Source: Fidelibacterota bacterium
Lineage (GTDB): Bacteria; Fidelibacterota; Marinisomatia; SCGC-AAA003-L08; D37C17
Direction: 5' to 3'
NCBI GenBank assembly: GCA_002717625.1
Contig: PBEF01000002.1
Coordinates: 224,133-288,132, forward strand
Length of the DNA stretch: 64,000 nucleotides
The notes under the pieces are model-generated. The model saw only the letters and a program-made list of their open reading frames with translations. It did not search any database and was not told where the DNA came from. Positions 19,971 to 31,375 of the stretch are shown here, one piece after another; the first letter of the stretch is position 1, and every line of letters starts with the position of its first letter. The position numbers were made by a program, and so were the translations under genes.

Positions 19971-21179
19971 TTATAATTCATCTGATATTTGAATGGCGTC
20001 CTGATCTTTATGACTATCTAACAATTCAACATCCTTTAGCTTCCTATCAATAGCACGTGTTCGAGTTCCTTGTAATGACTCTAGAGATGTGGATGCTGTT
20101 TTAAGTTGACTTTGAACCTTAGATAAATGCCCTTCAAATTTTGAAAATTCAGATTTAACACCTGCTAGAATATTCCAAACTTCGCTGCTACGCTCTTGTA
20201 CAAGGAGCGTCCTGAAGCCCATTTGTAAGCTATTTAACAATGCGGATAATGTTGTTGGTCCTGTTAATGCTATTTTATACTTTGAACGCAATGTTTCCAT
20301 TATCCCAGGCTCTCTTAGTACTTCAGCGAACAAACCTTCTATTGGTAAAAACATAATAGCAAAATCAGTCGTATTTGGAACAGAAATATATTTAGTTGAA
20401 ATATCCTTAGCAAAACCATCAATCGCGCGAACAAGAGCCTTCCTAGCCGTATCTACAGCATCTTTATCTGCTACTTCATACGCATCAAGTAAAGCTTCAT
20501 AGCTTTCAGTTGGAAATTTAGAATCAATCGGAAGCCATAATGTACCATCGGTATCTTTACCAGGCATCTTAACAGCATACTCTACAGAACCATTATAATC
20601 TGGGTTTGTTGCTACATTATTTCCATATTGATCAGGAGTTAAAATTTGCTCTAAAATATTACCTAATTGATATTCTCCAAATACACCTTTTGTTTTAACG
20701 TTTGATAAAACTTTTTTAAGATCCCCTACTCCTGTTGCAATTGTTTGCATCTCACCAAGACCTTTATGTACTTCTTCTAATCTTTCACTTACAAGTTTAA
20801 AGGATTCGCCTATTCTTTTTTCCAAAGTTTTTTGAAGTTTCTCATCAACAGTTTCACGCATTTTATCAAGTTGCTTGGTGTTATCATCACGAATATCTTT
20901 TAATTGATTGTTAATTGTTTCCCTAACATCTTTGATATTCTTACCAAATTTTTCTTCAAATTGATTAAGTGTTTTTGATAATTCTTGACGGTTTTCAAGT
21001 GAAGTTTTGTTTAGCTCTTCCCTATTTCTTCCAATCTCATCATGAATTAATTTTATTTTTTCATCAAGAGATGATTGGAATTTCATATCATTTGGGTTTG
21101 ATGCATTTTGAGATTTGAAATGCAATGCAAGCAAAACAATCGATAGTAGTATTAATATTCCTAGAAGAGTTTCAATCAT
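19971..21179 (-). CDS. rmuC: DNA recombination protein RmuC
   Basis: N-terminal TM + coiled coil, 'TKGVFGEYQLGNILEQILTPDQY...DSKFPTESYEALLDA...SKYISVPNTTDFAIMFLPIEGLFAEVL'. Confidence 0.92.
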   Translation of the reverse strand: MIETLLGILILLSIVLLALHFKSQNASNPNDMKFQSSLDEKIKLIHDEIGRNREELNKTSLENRQELSKTLNQFEEKFGKNIKDVRETINNQLKDIRDDNTKQLDKMRETVDEKLQKTLEKRIGESFKLVSERLEEVHKGLGEMQTIATGVGDLKKVLSNVKTKGVFGEYQLGNILEQILTPDQYGNNVATNPDYNGSVEYAVKMPGKDTDGTLWLPIDSKFPTESYEALLDAYEVADKDAVDTARKALVRAIDGFAKDISTKYISVPNTTDFAIMFLPIEGLFAEVLREPGIMETLRSKYKIALTGPTTLSALLNSLQMGFRTLLVQERSSEVWNILAGVKSEFSKFEGHLSKVQSQLKTASTSLESLQGTRTRAIDRKLKDVELLDSHKDQDAIQISDEL

Positions 21180-21187
21180 GATTAAAT

Positions 21188-24100
21188 TTAATTATCTAAT
21201 ATAATATTAATTAATGCTATGATATCAATAATATCAACAAGACCATTTCCGCTAACATCAAATTGAGAGGTATCATTGTTATCGCTATATAAAATAAAGT
21301 TTACAAGAGATACTACATCAATGATATCAACTGATCCGTCCATATTAATATCTCCATGCTGACTCTCAATTGTTATTGTAAGTATATCTGAAGCTTCTGA
21401 TATATTCTCATTTTCATCATATGCAATTAAATAATATTCAAAACTACCAATGGAAACCTCAAAATCAACGTAAGTATTAGATGTGACATAATCAAAAAAT
21501 TCATTGTTTTTATAGAGTTCATAATACAAAAGGTCAGGATCTAACGATTCCTCCCATTCAAGATTAATAGTACCATCATTAAAGGATCCCATTAATCCTG
21601 ATGGTATAGAAGGGGATAAATTATCTATTGAATAAGCACCTATCTCATTGCTTTCATAGAAAATATCTTGCTCTGCTGTATGTGCTTTTACTTTAAATGT
21701 TGTATAAAGCGTATCTCCATCAATAATGGATGTTTCTATTGTTGGAGCTGTAAAGGTATAAGAGTCTTCGTAACTTGCGGGGATATCTCCTAAATGTTCC
21801 CATCCACGCTGGTTTGGTACAAATCTCCATGCAGAATAATTTGTTATCAGGGTATTTGGAAGAACATCAAGTGAATTTGCCTGCCAATTAATAAATGTAT
21901 AGCCTCCCTGATCATTTGGAACATCATATGCTGAAATAAAAGAAGGTCCATATATACAACCCGTATCTAAGTTTGCATCAGATTCATAGTTTTGTGCACC
22001 CTCATCCATGCAACCCGGTATGTATAGTTGTTGATTAAAAAATAATGCTCCCATATCTGTAACTGTTCCATCAGGATCTAAAGGAGAATTCGGATTTCCT
22101 GCATCAATACAGCTTGATGTGAACAATAAATTGTAATCATCATTGCTAGAATCTATAAATTCTGGATCAGATTGGATGTTGTTTAGATAAATAATATCAT
22201 CAAAACCTATGATTCCTGTAAGTCCACCTGCTATATTTGAGAAGCTTATAATTAACTCAGAGCCACTTTGTATGTTGATTTGAGCCCCATCTTGAGATTG
22301 ATTTGCCCATAGAATGCTATTTTGGATAACAGGATATGTGCTGTTTATATATATACCAGAACCAACTAAATTAGAGGTGTTATATGCAATGGTATTATTG
22401 AAAATAATTGGGCTTGATGCTACATTGAGGTATAACCCTCCTCCTTTATTAACAGCATTGTTTTTATAGATTAAATTATTTTGGATAGATGTGTTATCAT
22501 GTTCAGAGTATATCCCTGATCCATTAAGAGCATAGTTATAGGCAATCTTTGAGTCGTTTAGCTCAAAAACACTTATAGCATTGTTTCCTCCTCCTATCCA
22601 AACAGCCCCCCCTTTTCCAGGAGTTGTATTATACATTATTTCAGATTCTTTGATATTTAAATGATTTATATTCCCTATGAAAGCATAAACACCAGCGCCA
22701 CCATCATCGGTTTCTGAATTTGTGAATAGAGTATTATTGTTAATCTGGCAATTCTCAAAGCTAGTTATTCCTTCATAAGTAGTGGTCATATTATTGTATA
22801 TATAAATACCGCCACCTTTTTTTAGCGCTGTATTTCCAGATATACTTGTATTTTTTATTGTATGCATATATTCAGACATTTGACTTTTTATATATATTCC
22901 CCCACCATAAGCATCACCTTGATAAAGTAATGATCCTGCTGTATTGTTATCGATAAAAGAGCCTTCTATGTAGGCGTTCCCACTATAGCTATCGCCATAA
23001 TAAATTCCCCCACCACCATTGTACCCTGAAGTATTATAGCTAACAGAGGAATTTAGAAGAGTGAAGTCTAAATCGCTGCCATCTCTAAACATGATTCCTC
23101 CACCTTTACCTGAAGTACTTACTTTTGATGTATTGTTATTAACCTCTGAATTTTCTATATGTAATATATTTTCACTAGAACCGTTATAAAGAAATATTCC
23201 TGCTCCAGAATAATAACCTTCATTATTATTGATTTGTGAATTTCTTGATATTAAAGATGAATTATACATGAAAATTCCTCCTCCATTATCCATTCCTGCA
23301 GGTGAAAAATCAACTGTTAATTTATTATTATTAACAGAACTGTTATCTAGCGTTAAAAAGGAATTATGTAGATAAACACCTCCCCCACCATTTCTTTCTG
23401 TATCACCAACTATATCGCTAGGACCTTCTTTGTAATTACCATTAATATTTGTATTGTTAAAATGAACACTATCAGAATCTAAAATATAGATTCCAAATCC
23501 ACCACAATAGTAATTTTCTCCACCATAATTAGTATCTCTCACATTAAACTCATTGTTGATAATGCTTACATTGGTTAGAGTTAAGTTGTTACCATTTTTA
23601 ACCCAGGCACCAACACCACCTTTATGGTTATGACCGCTAGATACTCTAGGCACATTCAATTTATTATCTTTAACAATTAGATTTTCTAATGATACATTAT
23701 TAGATTCTTCTATTCTAATACCAGCTCCCCAGCTATAATAACCATTTTGAGTTACAAACATATGCCCATTCTGGATTGTAAAACCATTAAGAGTGCTATT
23801 TTCAGCTTCATGGAAATTGACACATCGATAACTATTGACCCCATTGATAATAGTATTATGAATATAGGTTGTATCTTGATCTAAAATATATTTTGACATT
23901 ACAGTTATACCAGACTTCATTATGATTTCGCCATTATAAGTTCCAGGATCAACAAGTATGCTATCCCCTTGATTTGCGGTATCAATTCCACCTTGAAGAT
24001 CTAGCCCATTATGACCTGGAACTAAAATCCAATTACTGCTAACAGTCATCCCGGATAGAGGAATTTCAACTAGTGGCATATTTGGATCATTTGTAGATAT

Positions 24101-25588
24101 GGTTAATATATCTTCATACTCATTTAAGCCTGCAATGCTATCATCAGGTATAAATGTAACGCTTAAATTATTATTCTCCCCAGGTATGATAGTAAAAGGG
24201 CTTTCTACTTCTATTTCAAAATAATTTGTATTAAAACTAAAGTCAAGATATAAATCAGCTGTTCCATTATTTTCTAAATGAAGAGATAATTCTATTTCTT
24301 GATCAGCTGGGATTGCAGGAAAGTTCATTTCAGTTGAATTAGCTGCATATACTTCCCAGTTTATAAGCGGGGCAATTCCTTGCGCATTAAAACTATATTC
24401 GTAGATAGAATCAGATTGATAGTAAATATCATCATGCTCTACCTCTAGAGTCATAGAATAATTATAAGATTCTGATGGAGAAAATATTACATCTATAGGG
24501 GATGACTCTCCTGGTTCAATTAAAATTGGGAATGTAGATATAATTTCAAAATCATTTTCATACCCATTATTGCCTTGAATGTTTGCGTTTATTAGATTTA
24601 GAGTATATGAACCTGTATTTTCAAAGTATACACTGAATGTATCAGAATCTAGTACGTTTGTATTATCAATTGAAATATCTTGAGCAATAGAGATTTCAGG
24701 TGTTCCTGCTTCACCCGAAAGTAAAATAGAAAAACTATTATCAGGTAATGCATCTGTTGCAAAAGTTAGATCTAATTGATGGTAATGATTAGGAGAATCT
24801 GGATTAAAAGTAATGTTTATATCATATGATTCTTCTGGTTGAAGAGTAATAGGGAATTCTGGATAATCGATATCATATGCATATACTAAAGATTGTTCGC
24901 TATTATCTGATATAGAGAATATCGTTACAGGGCTTCCTCCTGATGAGGTTAGGGTTAAAGGTAGAGTGGTTGGTGTTCCAAATTGTGTAACTCCAAAATC
25001 TAAATTAGAATAAGATAGAGATGGAACTGAGGTATAATTAGAGTTTTCTAATCCTGGAGATCCCATGTTAACACCTAAATTATCATAAGGAGTAGTTCCT
25101 GCAGTCCAATTTACAGGAATGCTATTATCATTAAATGGATTGTTAAGTTCCATTGACATCGCATCATTTAAAGGCCAATTAGCAATATCATAGAGTACAG
25201 TATCTATTAGATTTCCATTATTGTCATATAAATTTACCAAGCCATCAAAAGCATTATCTAAAAACTCATTGCCTACTCCCCATTCGTAATCAAAAGCCAT
25301 ACCTTGGTTTAGTCCAGTGTTATTTGTCATTCCAATTGTAAAATAAGAATGAGCAGAAATCACAATAGATGGAAATGTTATAGTTGCTGGAAATTCATTT
25401 TGGATAGACCAGTTTTCAAGATTAATATCTTCATCGGAAGTATTGTATAACTCTATATATTCACTAAATTGTCCACCTAAATCATTAATAGGCGCAACCA
25501 TTAGTTCATTGATTACAATCTGTGAAAATAGCAATGTAAAGTAAATATTGATTAGTAGTATGTTTTTCATATATAAAAGCTCTCCCAT
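21188..25588 (-). CDS. Secreted lamin-tail / ASPM-SPD2-Hydin-like / right-handed beta-helix / FN3-like protein with C-terminal dockerin-like module
   Basis: 'IVINELMVAPINDLGGQFSEYIELYNTSDEDINLENW' (LTD-like); 'LDFGVTQFGTPTTLPLTLTSSGGSPVTI'; many 'GGGIYI..N' beta-helix turns; 'GCMDEGAQNYESDANLDTGCIYG'; 'GDINMDGSVDIIDVVSLVNFIL...DVSGNGLVDIIDIIALINIILDN'. Likely true start at internal ATG 25570 (MKNILLINIYF). Confidence 0.88.
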   Translation of the reverse strand: MGELLYMKNILLINIYFTLLFSQIVINELMVAPINDLGGQFSEYIELYNTSDEDINLENWSIQNEFPATITFPSIVISAHSYFTIGMTNNTGLNQGMAFDYEWGVGNEFLDNAFDGLVNLYDNNGNLIDTVLYDIANWPLNDAMSMELNNPFNDNSIPVNWTAGTTPYDNLGVNMGSPGLENSNYTSVPSLSYSNLDFGVTQFGTPTTLPLTLTSSGGSPVTIFSISDNSEQSLVYAYDIDYPEFPITLQPEESYDINITFNPDSPNHYHQLDLTFATDALPDNSFSILLSGEAGTPEISIAQDISIDNTNVLDSDTFSVYFENTGSYTLNLINANIQGNNGYENDFEIISTFPILIEPGESSPIDVIFSPSESYNYSMTLEVEHDDIYYQSDSIYEYSFNAQGIAPLINWEVYAANSTEMNFPAIPADQEIELSLHLENNGTADLYLDFSFNTNYFEIEVESPFTIIPGENNNLSVTFIPDDSIAGLNEYEDILTISTNDPNMPLVEIPLSGMTVSSNWILVPGHNGLDLQGGIDTANQGDSILVDPGTYNGEIIMKSGITVMSKYILDQDTTYIHNTIINGVNSYRCVNFHEAENSTLNGFTIQNGHMFVTQNGYYSWGAGIRIEESNNVSLENLIVKDNKLNVPRVSSGHNHKGGVGAWVKNGNNLTLTNVSIINNEFNVRDTNYGGENYYCGGFGIYILDSDSVHFNNTNINGNYKEGPSDIVGDTERNGGGGVYLHNSFLTLDNSSVNNNKLTVDFSPAGMDNGGGIFMYNSSLISRNSQINNNEGYYSGAGIFLYNGSSENILHIENSEVNNNTSKVSTSGKGGGIMFRDGSDLDFTLLNSSVSYNTSGYNGGGGIYYGDSYSGNAYIEGSFIDNNTAGSLLYQGDAYGGGIYIKSQMSEYMHTIKNTSISGNTALKKGGGIYIYNNMTTTYEGITSFENCQINNNTLFTNSETDDGGAGVYAFIGNINHLNIKESEIMYNTTPGKGGAVWIGGGNNAISVFELNDSKIAYNYALNGSGIYSEHDNTSIQNNLIYKNNAVNKGGGLYLNVASSPIIFNNTIAYNTSNLVGSGIYINSTYPVIQNSILWANQSQDGAQINIQSGSELIISFSNIAGGLTGIIGFDDIIYLNNIQSDPEFIDSSNDDYNLLFTSSCIDAGNPNSPLDPDGTVTDMGALFFNQQLYIPGCMDEGAQNYESDANLDTGCIYGPSFISAYDVPNDQGGYTFINWQANSLDVLPNTLITNYSAWRFVPNQRGWEHLGDIPASYEDSYTFTAPTIETSIIDGDTLYTTFKVKAHTAEQDIFYESNEIGAYSIDNLSPSIPSGLMGSFNDGTINLEWEESLDPDLLYYELYKNNEFFDYVTSNTYVDFEVSIGSFEYYLIAYDENENISEASDILTITIESQHGDINMDGSVDIIDVVSLVNFILYSDNNDTSQFDVSGNGLVDIIDIIALINIILDN

Positions 25589-25620
25589 ATTCTTTTAAAG
25601 TCTAAAAAAATCTTAAATAG

Positions 25621-25637
25621 CGGTAGTTTTCTTACCG
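25621..25637 (-). terminator. Possible terminator hairpin after the polysaccharide deacetylase gene
   Basis: Minus strand CGGTA-agaaaac-TACCG followed by CTATTTAAGATTTTTTT. Confidence 0.35.
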
Positions 25638-25691
25638 TGAAAATGAATGGATGATATTAGCCATTTTTGTAGTATAAAAGCAATACAGAAT

Positions 25692-26549
25692 TTATAATTT
25701 AGATTGACTTAATTTTTCTAATTCTGAGATAGTTGTAACTCTGTATCCTTTTTCTTTTAAACCCTTGAGTGTAAGCTCTATAGCTTCATAGTTCCATTCT
25801 CGTATACCTTTCTCTGGCATGTGGATTAATAAAATAGAACCTGGTTTAGTTTTTTTAAGAATAAATTTTGATATCCATTTTGCATCTGGGATTGATGTGT
25901 CATTTGCAAATCCATCACATATAATATGGGTATACCCTTTTTCATCTAGAACATTTTGCATGGTTTTAGAGAATTTTGCGTGTGGCGCTCTGTAGTATTT
26001 TGGGATATTATCTGTATACTGTCTTAGTATTTGATCTGTTTGCATGAAGTCTTGTTCAAACTGTTCTTCTGAATAATTATTATATAGCCAATCATACATT
26101 CCATGATTTGCTATTTCATGTCCATCGCTAAGCAGTCTTTGAATTTTTTCTTTATCTGTATGCATGCAGTGGCTACCTGTTGTAAAGAACGTTGCTTTTG
26201 CATCATACTTTTTAAAGAGTTTTCTCACCTCTTCTGTCATATCTCCATCTGGGTTGTCTTTTCCACAAAAACCATCATCTATTGTAAAGGCTACGATTTT
26301 TTCATCAGTATCAAAATAAACAACGGTAGATTTTGGAAAAATAAGGTTTGCCATAAAACGCATTCCAGGCATGCTTAATGTGGACCATGTAGCTTTTCTG
26401 ATCCATAGTTTAAAGTTAGATAAATCCTCTGTTAACTTAGGGTCATTATCTCTACCTAATGATTGATTTAAAGGATTATTGTATTTATATAAATTATTAT
26501 CTGCTGCAACTAGAGTTGATATGAAGTAGAGTGTAAAAAGAAACTTCAT
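25692..26549 (-). CDS. Polysaccharide deacetylase (NodB/CE4 family), secreted
   Basis: Signal peptide; 'VAFTIDDGFCGKDNPDG...DAKATFFTTGSHC...HEIANHGMYDW...YYRAPHAKF...GSILLIHM'. Confidence 0.92.
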   Translation of the reverse strand: MKFLFTLYFISTLVAADNNLYKYNNPLNQSLGRDNDPKLTEDLSNFKLWIRKATWSTLSMPGMRFMANLIFPKSTVVYFDTDEKIVAFTIDDGFCGKDNPDGDMTEEVRKLFKKYDAKATFFTTGSHCMHTDKEKIQRLLSDGHEIANHGMYDWLYNNYSEEQFEQDFMQTDQILRQYTDNIPKYYRAPHAKFSKTMQNVLDEKGYTHIICDGFANDTSIPDAKWISKFILKKTKPGSILLIHMPEKGIREWNYEAIELTLKGLKEKGYRVTTISELEKLSQSKL

Positions 26550-29500
26550 TAGAAATCTAATATTAGATTAACAAGCGTAATGATATCTAGAATATCAACA
26601 ATTCCACTGTTATCTAAATCTGCTATGCATAGCTGGTCTTGATTTAAGTTTTCTTCAAATACAAATGGCACTAAAAGAGTTATATCTAAAACATTATACT
26701 CTTGGTCATTATTTAAATCACCAGAATTGCAATAAAAAGCCTCAAATACGCCATTTCTTTTATAGTTAGACCTAAAGATACTCCAAGAATCATTTAAGCT
26801 GCTTGATTGCTTAAAATCAATTCCATGTAAAGAATTAACAGTTCCAGCTAAAATATCAAGGTCTCCATCTTGATCAACATCTACAATTGTAGGAGCGCTT
26901 GAAAATTCAAATTGATATTCTATTGGGGTATTAGAAAAGTTGCTTAAATCCGAGTTTAAGACAGTTAAATATCCAGCTTCATCCAAAATTACAAGTTCAT
27001 CTGATTGGTTATTATCAATATCCGCTGATAAAACAGAAGAGGAAACACTCCCCCCTGTTTGAATTAAGAAGGTGTTGTTTGGATTGCCATTGATGCTTAT
27101 ACCATGTACCTCACCATTAGAGTTTCCAAAAACAATATACGGATAATCATCTTTATTATAGACTGAAGGAGATGTCGTGATTGAATAATCTGTTTCATAT
27201 GTAAAACGAATAGAGCCATCACTATTTAAAGCATATAATGTTCCATCATCATTTCCTGATAGTATGATAGGGCTTTCTCCATTATCTAGAATAATAGGAG
27301 CTGTTTTAAATTTATCATTACCTGAAAAAGGAAATCCTGAGGCAATACTACCATCATCTAAAATCATATAAAGGTTATCGTTTTCTGTGCCAAATACAAT
27401 ATCATCTAGCCCGTTATCATTAAAGTCAAACAGCGCTACGCCTGCCCTTATTTTCTCTCCTATATCTAAAGGAAAGTTAGAAACATCTGTTCCATCATGA
27501 TTAATAACATATAATTTTTTATTAGAACCAGAAAAACCTCCAACTGCAATCTCTAGTTCAGGGTCTGCATCTATATTACCTATTGCAGGGGTTCCAATAA
27601 GAAAGCTCTCTGCATCATACTCAAATAATAAAGAGTTATACGTAAAGGCATATATCTTTTTACTTTTTGATGTGAATACAATTTCATCAGAGCCATCATT
27701 ATTTATATCAGCAACAGCAGCAGCTCCCCATATCTGACTTCCAGTATCAAATGGAAATATATCAGTTTGTATTTCATTTCCCCATGGATCTAAGCATCTT
27801 ATAACTCCTGTAAAATCAGCAAAATAAACTTCTTTTTCTCCATCATTATTTAAATCTATAACAGTTGGAGCGCCTGAAACTTGACTGCTTGTAAAGAATG
27901 GAAAGCCTTGTTGCAGGAGATTTATATTTATAGAAAAAGTTGTTTGTTCTGTAAATGAAAGTTCTTCTCCGGCTTCAATATAGTCTGCAGTGATATCGAA
28001 TGTTAAAGGAATGTCCCCTAGCATGATTTCATTGGGAATATTAATAATATAAGATTCATAGATAGCCTCATCATATTCTAAAACCTCATTATAAGTATTT
28101 GAGGGTTCATTGATAATGATATTGTTAGAAGAGAGTACTGTTGTTATGTTACTTGCATTAATACCATCTGAAAAGTTTGATAAAGAAAGATTAAGGATAA
28201 TTTCTTCTCCAGGATTAATATTGCCATCTTCATCGCTATCATATAAAAGAGCATCTATTTGAGATACTAATATAAGATTTGTTATTGAAAATTCTATAGT
28301 CTCTAAATCTTCACCTACATATGATATATTGATTCCCCCGCTACTACCATCTGTTAGAAAACAAGATGGATTTGTTGTATCATTAAATTTTGTACGCCCT
28401 GTTCCCTGGCTAAATATAGCTGCTCCAAAAGAGCCACTAGATTCAGTGGTTCCTCCGTATCTATATAGATAAAGTCCATCTGGAGGCCCATTTGCATTTC
28501 CATTGTAATTTGTATTTACTCTATAGATTAATAAACCATTATCATCACCTGGAGTATTAATTTCATATAAGCCTTCTTTAACTCTGTATTCAACAACAAA
28601 AAACTCATTATTTGATAAAGGTGATTTGATTTTATAAATATTATTCTCACTTGAAGAGAGAGGATTTATCTGATAAATTCCTCCGTATTGTATTTCAGGT
28701 AATGATGTAATCCAATCAGTGTATTGATATTTCATATAGGCGCTCATTGATTGAGGTATATCAGAAGAAGCATCCATTACATCCCATCCTCCAACTGCAA
28801 CAGGTGCTACATCATCATAGTAGTGGTATAAATCAGGGGCTCCTAAAGAATGAAAAAATTCATGAGCTAGAGTACCTACTGTAAAATAGCCGCCTTGATC
28901 TAGATTTAAATTATAATCATAGACTTTTGCTCCGTTAATGTATACATCATGTGTATATAAAACCCATCTATGCGGCCATAAAAGATCAGACCAGCCTGTT
29001 GGTGCTCCGCTAACTAAAAAGGTTACATTGTCAATAAGTCCATCATCGTTAGAATCAATATCTAATGTGCTTGGGATATCTGTTGCAACAAATTCCATTG
29101 CATTCTTTAGTAGTAAATGTTCTCTTGTTCTCGCCTGATTATCATTTTGATATCCTATTGGATTAGTTGTTTCATTGTAAGGCTTATAATAATCTCTTGT
29201 ATATTGATCCTGATATGATAGGTTAGTATCCATGCCGCAAGCTGGATAATGATGCGTATTAATAGTTAATAATTCATATGAAACTTCATGGAAGTAATGA
29301 TACAAAGAAGGTCCTTCTGGATCATTGAATGGTTGATCATAATACTCCCTTGTTTCTACAAACTCTTCTTCATCTGCGAATCTAATAAAAACATTTAAAT
29401 TATTAATAGTTCCAATTGAAGGAGCATCCCTAGTTTCAAAGTCACTATAATAATTTTCTCTTATCTCTAGATACTCTTCTTTTGAAATGCCAATATTTTT

Positions 29501-29773
29501 AGACAGTCCTATATTTATTGGAGATACGCTGTCTACTTTAAATTGAGTTGGGATTATTTTATCATCTATTTTTTTTGCATAATAGTAATAACCATCTTTG
29601 GGATGTTGAGTAATAGTATACCCTTTATCATCATGTAATCTTTGATAGAATTCATCTCCAGATATCAGGCAGTTTAATATGCTTCCATCTGGTTGCTCTA
29701 AAGCAACAGGCATATTTTTAAAATTATTTGTTATGCCAATATTTAATAATATGAATAAGAATGTAATAAGCAT
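26549..29773 (-). CDS. Secreted M6-family metalloprotease with FG-GAP/VCBS-like repeats and C-terminal dockerin-like module
   Basis: 'VGTLAHEFFHSLGAPDLYHYYDD...GGWDVMD'; repeated 'DINNDGSDEIVF' / 'DVDQDGDLDILAG'; C-term 'GDLNNDQEYNVLDITLLVPFVF...ADLDNSGIVDILDIITLVNLILDF'. Stop/start overlap TAATG with the downstream deacetylase. Confidence 0.92.
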   Translation of the reverse strand: MLITFLFILLNIGITNNFKNMPVALEQPDGSILNCLISGDEFYQRLHDDKGYTITQHPKDGYYYYAKKIDDKIIPTQFKVDSVSPINIGLSKNIGISKEEYLEIRENYYSDFETRDAPSIGTINNLNVFIRFADEEEFVETREYYDQPFNDPEGPSLYHYFHEVSYELLTINTHHYPACGMDTNLSYQDQYTRDYYKPYNETTNPIGYQNDNQARTREHLLLKNAMEFVATDIPSTLDIDSNDDGLIDNVTFLVSGAPTGWSDLLWPHRWVLYTHDVYINGAKVYDYNLNLDQGGYFTVGTLAHEFFHSLGAPDLYHYYDDVAPVAVGGWDVMDASSDIPQSMSAYMKYQYTDWITSLPEIQYGGIYQINPLSSSENNIYKIKSPLSNNEFFVVEYRVKEGLYEINTPGDDNGLLIYRVNTNYNGNANGPPDGLYLYRYGGTTESSGSFGAAIFSQGTGRTKFNDTTNPSCFLTDGSSGGINISYVGEDLETIEFSITNLILVSQIDALLYDSDEDGNINPGEEIILNLSLSNFSDGINASNITTVLSSNNIIINEPSNTYNEVLEYDEAIYESYIINIPNEIMLGDIPLTFDITADYIEAGEELSFTEQTTFSININLLQQGFPFFTSSQVSGAPTVIDLNNDGEKEVYFADFTGVIRCLDPWGNEIQTDIFPFDTGSQIWGAAAVADINNDGSDEIVFTSKSKKIYAFTYNSLLFEYDAESFLIGTPAIGNIDADPELEIAVGGFSGSNKKLYVINHDGTDVSNFPLDIGEKIRAGVALFDFNDNGLDDIVFGTENDNLYMILDDGSIASGFPFSGNDKFKTAPIILDNGESPIILSGNDDGTLYALNSDGSIRFTYETDYSITTSPSVYNKDDYPYIVFGNSNGEVHGISINGNPNNTFLIQTGGSVSSSVLSADIDNNQSDELVILDEAGYLTVLNSDLSNFSNTPIEYQFEFSSAPTIVDVDQDGDLDILAGTVNSLHGIDFKQSSSLNDSWSIFRSNYKRNGVFEAFYCNSGDLNNDQEYNVLDITLLVPFVFEENLNQDQLCIADLDNSGIVDILDIITLVNLILDF

Positions 29774-29825
29774 ATTGTAATATATTAAGTTTATTAAGTA
29801 AATATACTATAACAGTTTGTAATCG

Positions 29826-30575
29826 TTATTTAGATATAAACTCTTTTATTTTTTTGAAATATTCCTCTCTAGCTATCATTAGAATATTGTTATGGTTTGC
29901 CCCATTGACTCTATATAATTCTTTGGTAGTAGAAGGTGATTCTAAAATCATAATTTCCGCTTGACTAAAAGGAACAATATCATCTAGATCTGCATGTATT
30001 ATAAATAGCTTTCCATCATATCCTTTTAGCTTTTGTAGGTTCATAAACCCATCTTCTAATGAAAAATCAATCTGTTCAGGCGTAACACCAATTAAATTTA
30101 AAAGAGGATCTTCTGTTGCAAAGCCACTTTCTATAATACACCCATCTATTGATTTACTATGATTGTTTATGATTTCAAATGCAGAAGCACTTCCAAGTGA
30201 TCTTCCCATAATAATAATTTTGCCTTCATATTTATTCTTTTCAAGGTATTCTTTTATGTATATAAATGCTGTATTTGCATCTTGATGAAGGTTTTCTTTT
30301 GTAGGAGTTCCTGTTGATAGCCCATATCCTTGGTAGTCTACAACAATAAAGTTTATATTAAATCTATTATAGTAGTTTGCGATATCATCATATTCTTGAG
30401 CTAATTCAGCATTGCCATGAAAAAAAATAATTGTAGGAAAATCTCTGTTTGATAAAAAGAACCTAGCTCCTATTTTCTCACCATTTAAAGTTTTGATTAA
30501 ATGATCTTTTTTATCTTCAGGAATATTTGATTTTCTGGGATAAAATATTGAGTTTATAATTTGTTCTTTATTCAT
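29826..30575 (-). CDS. Alpha/beta hydrolase
   Basis: 'PTIIFFHGNAELAQEY...VDYQGYGLSTGTP...IIMGRSLGSASAFEI...LFIIHADLDDIVPFSQAE'. Confidence 0.88.
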   Translation of the reverse strand: MNKEQIINSIFYPRKSNIPEDKKDHLIKTLNGEKIGARFFLSNRDFPTIIFFHGNAELAQEYDDIANYYNRFNINFIVVDYQGYGLSTGTPTKENLHQDANTAFIYIKEYLEKNKYEGKIIIMGRSLGSASAFEIINNHSKSIDGCIIESGFATEDPLLNLIGVTPEQIDFSLEDGFMNLQKLKGYDGKLFIIHADLDDIVPFSQAEIMILESPSTTKELYRVNGANHNNILMIAREEYFKKIKEFISK

Positions 30576-31371
30576 AGATAGTTCCGTTTAATACATCAAC
30601 AAATAATTCAGGTGATTCTAGATGCGTATTATGCATTGTATCTTTGATAATATATTGTTTCACATATTGATTCATTTGAGTCATCTTTTTCCCGATTTTT
30701 ATGTAATTATCATCCTCAGAACCATTAATGATAGATATAGGAAAAGAGAACTCCTGGAATTGTGATTCATAATAACGCATGTTTCCTGAGCTGAAAATTT
30801 TAAGTGACTTAGCTAATTGGTCTTTATCTTGATTGCGTCTTGTCTCTTTTTGTTTTTCCCATGCCTTTTTGTTTCTATTTTTTTGATTTGAAAAAAAATC
30901 ATTTTTTTCCCATGATTTTAAAAATTTAGGTAAATCTATAATTATTTGTTCTGAGAGTTCTTTATCCGCATCATATCTTTCTATGCGCTCATCCCTATCC
31001 TCTATTCCCAGATTAGAGCTTTCAAGTATAAGAGAATTTATTTTTTCTGGGTATTTTGATGCGAATGCTACTGCTAGCCTTCCACCCATTGAGTAAGCAC
31101 ACAGATTAATTTTTTGAATATCTAAGGTATGCAAGATAAGATAGAACTCACTACACCAGTCTGATATTGTATAGTCTTCATCTGTGTTTTTGAATATACT
31201 TTTTCCATGACCAGGAAGGTCCATAGCATAAGAATGCTTATTTAATAAATCTATGGTTTCTATCCATGAATTATGCGACCCTGTAAATCCGTGTAAAAAG
31301 AAAAATGGTATTTCCTCATTTTTATTAAATGATTTTATAAAGAATTTTGATTTACTTGTTTTGATAATCAT
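30568..31371 (-). CDS. Alpha/beta hydrolase (MenH-like)
   Basis: 'PFFFLHGFTGSHNSWIETIDLL...AMDLPGHGKS...INLCAYSMGGRLAVAFASKYPEKINSLILESSNLGI'. Confidence 0.85.
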   Translation of the reverse strand: MIIKTSKSKFFIKSFNKNEEIPFFFLHGFTGSHNSWIETIDLLNKHSYAMDLPGHGKSIFKNTDEDYTISDWCSEFYLILHTLDIQKINLCAYSMGGRLAVAFASKYPEKINSLILESSNLGIEDRDERIERYDADKELSEQIIIDLPKFLKSWEKNDFFSNQKNRNKKAWEKQKETRRNQDKDQLAKSLKIFSSGNMRYYESQFQEFSFPISIINGSEDDNYIKIGKKMTQMNQYVKQYIIKDTMHNTHLESPELFVDVLNGTIYE

Positions 31372-31375
31372 GCTA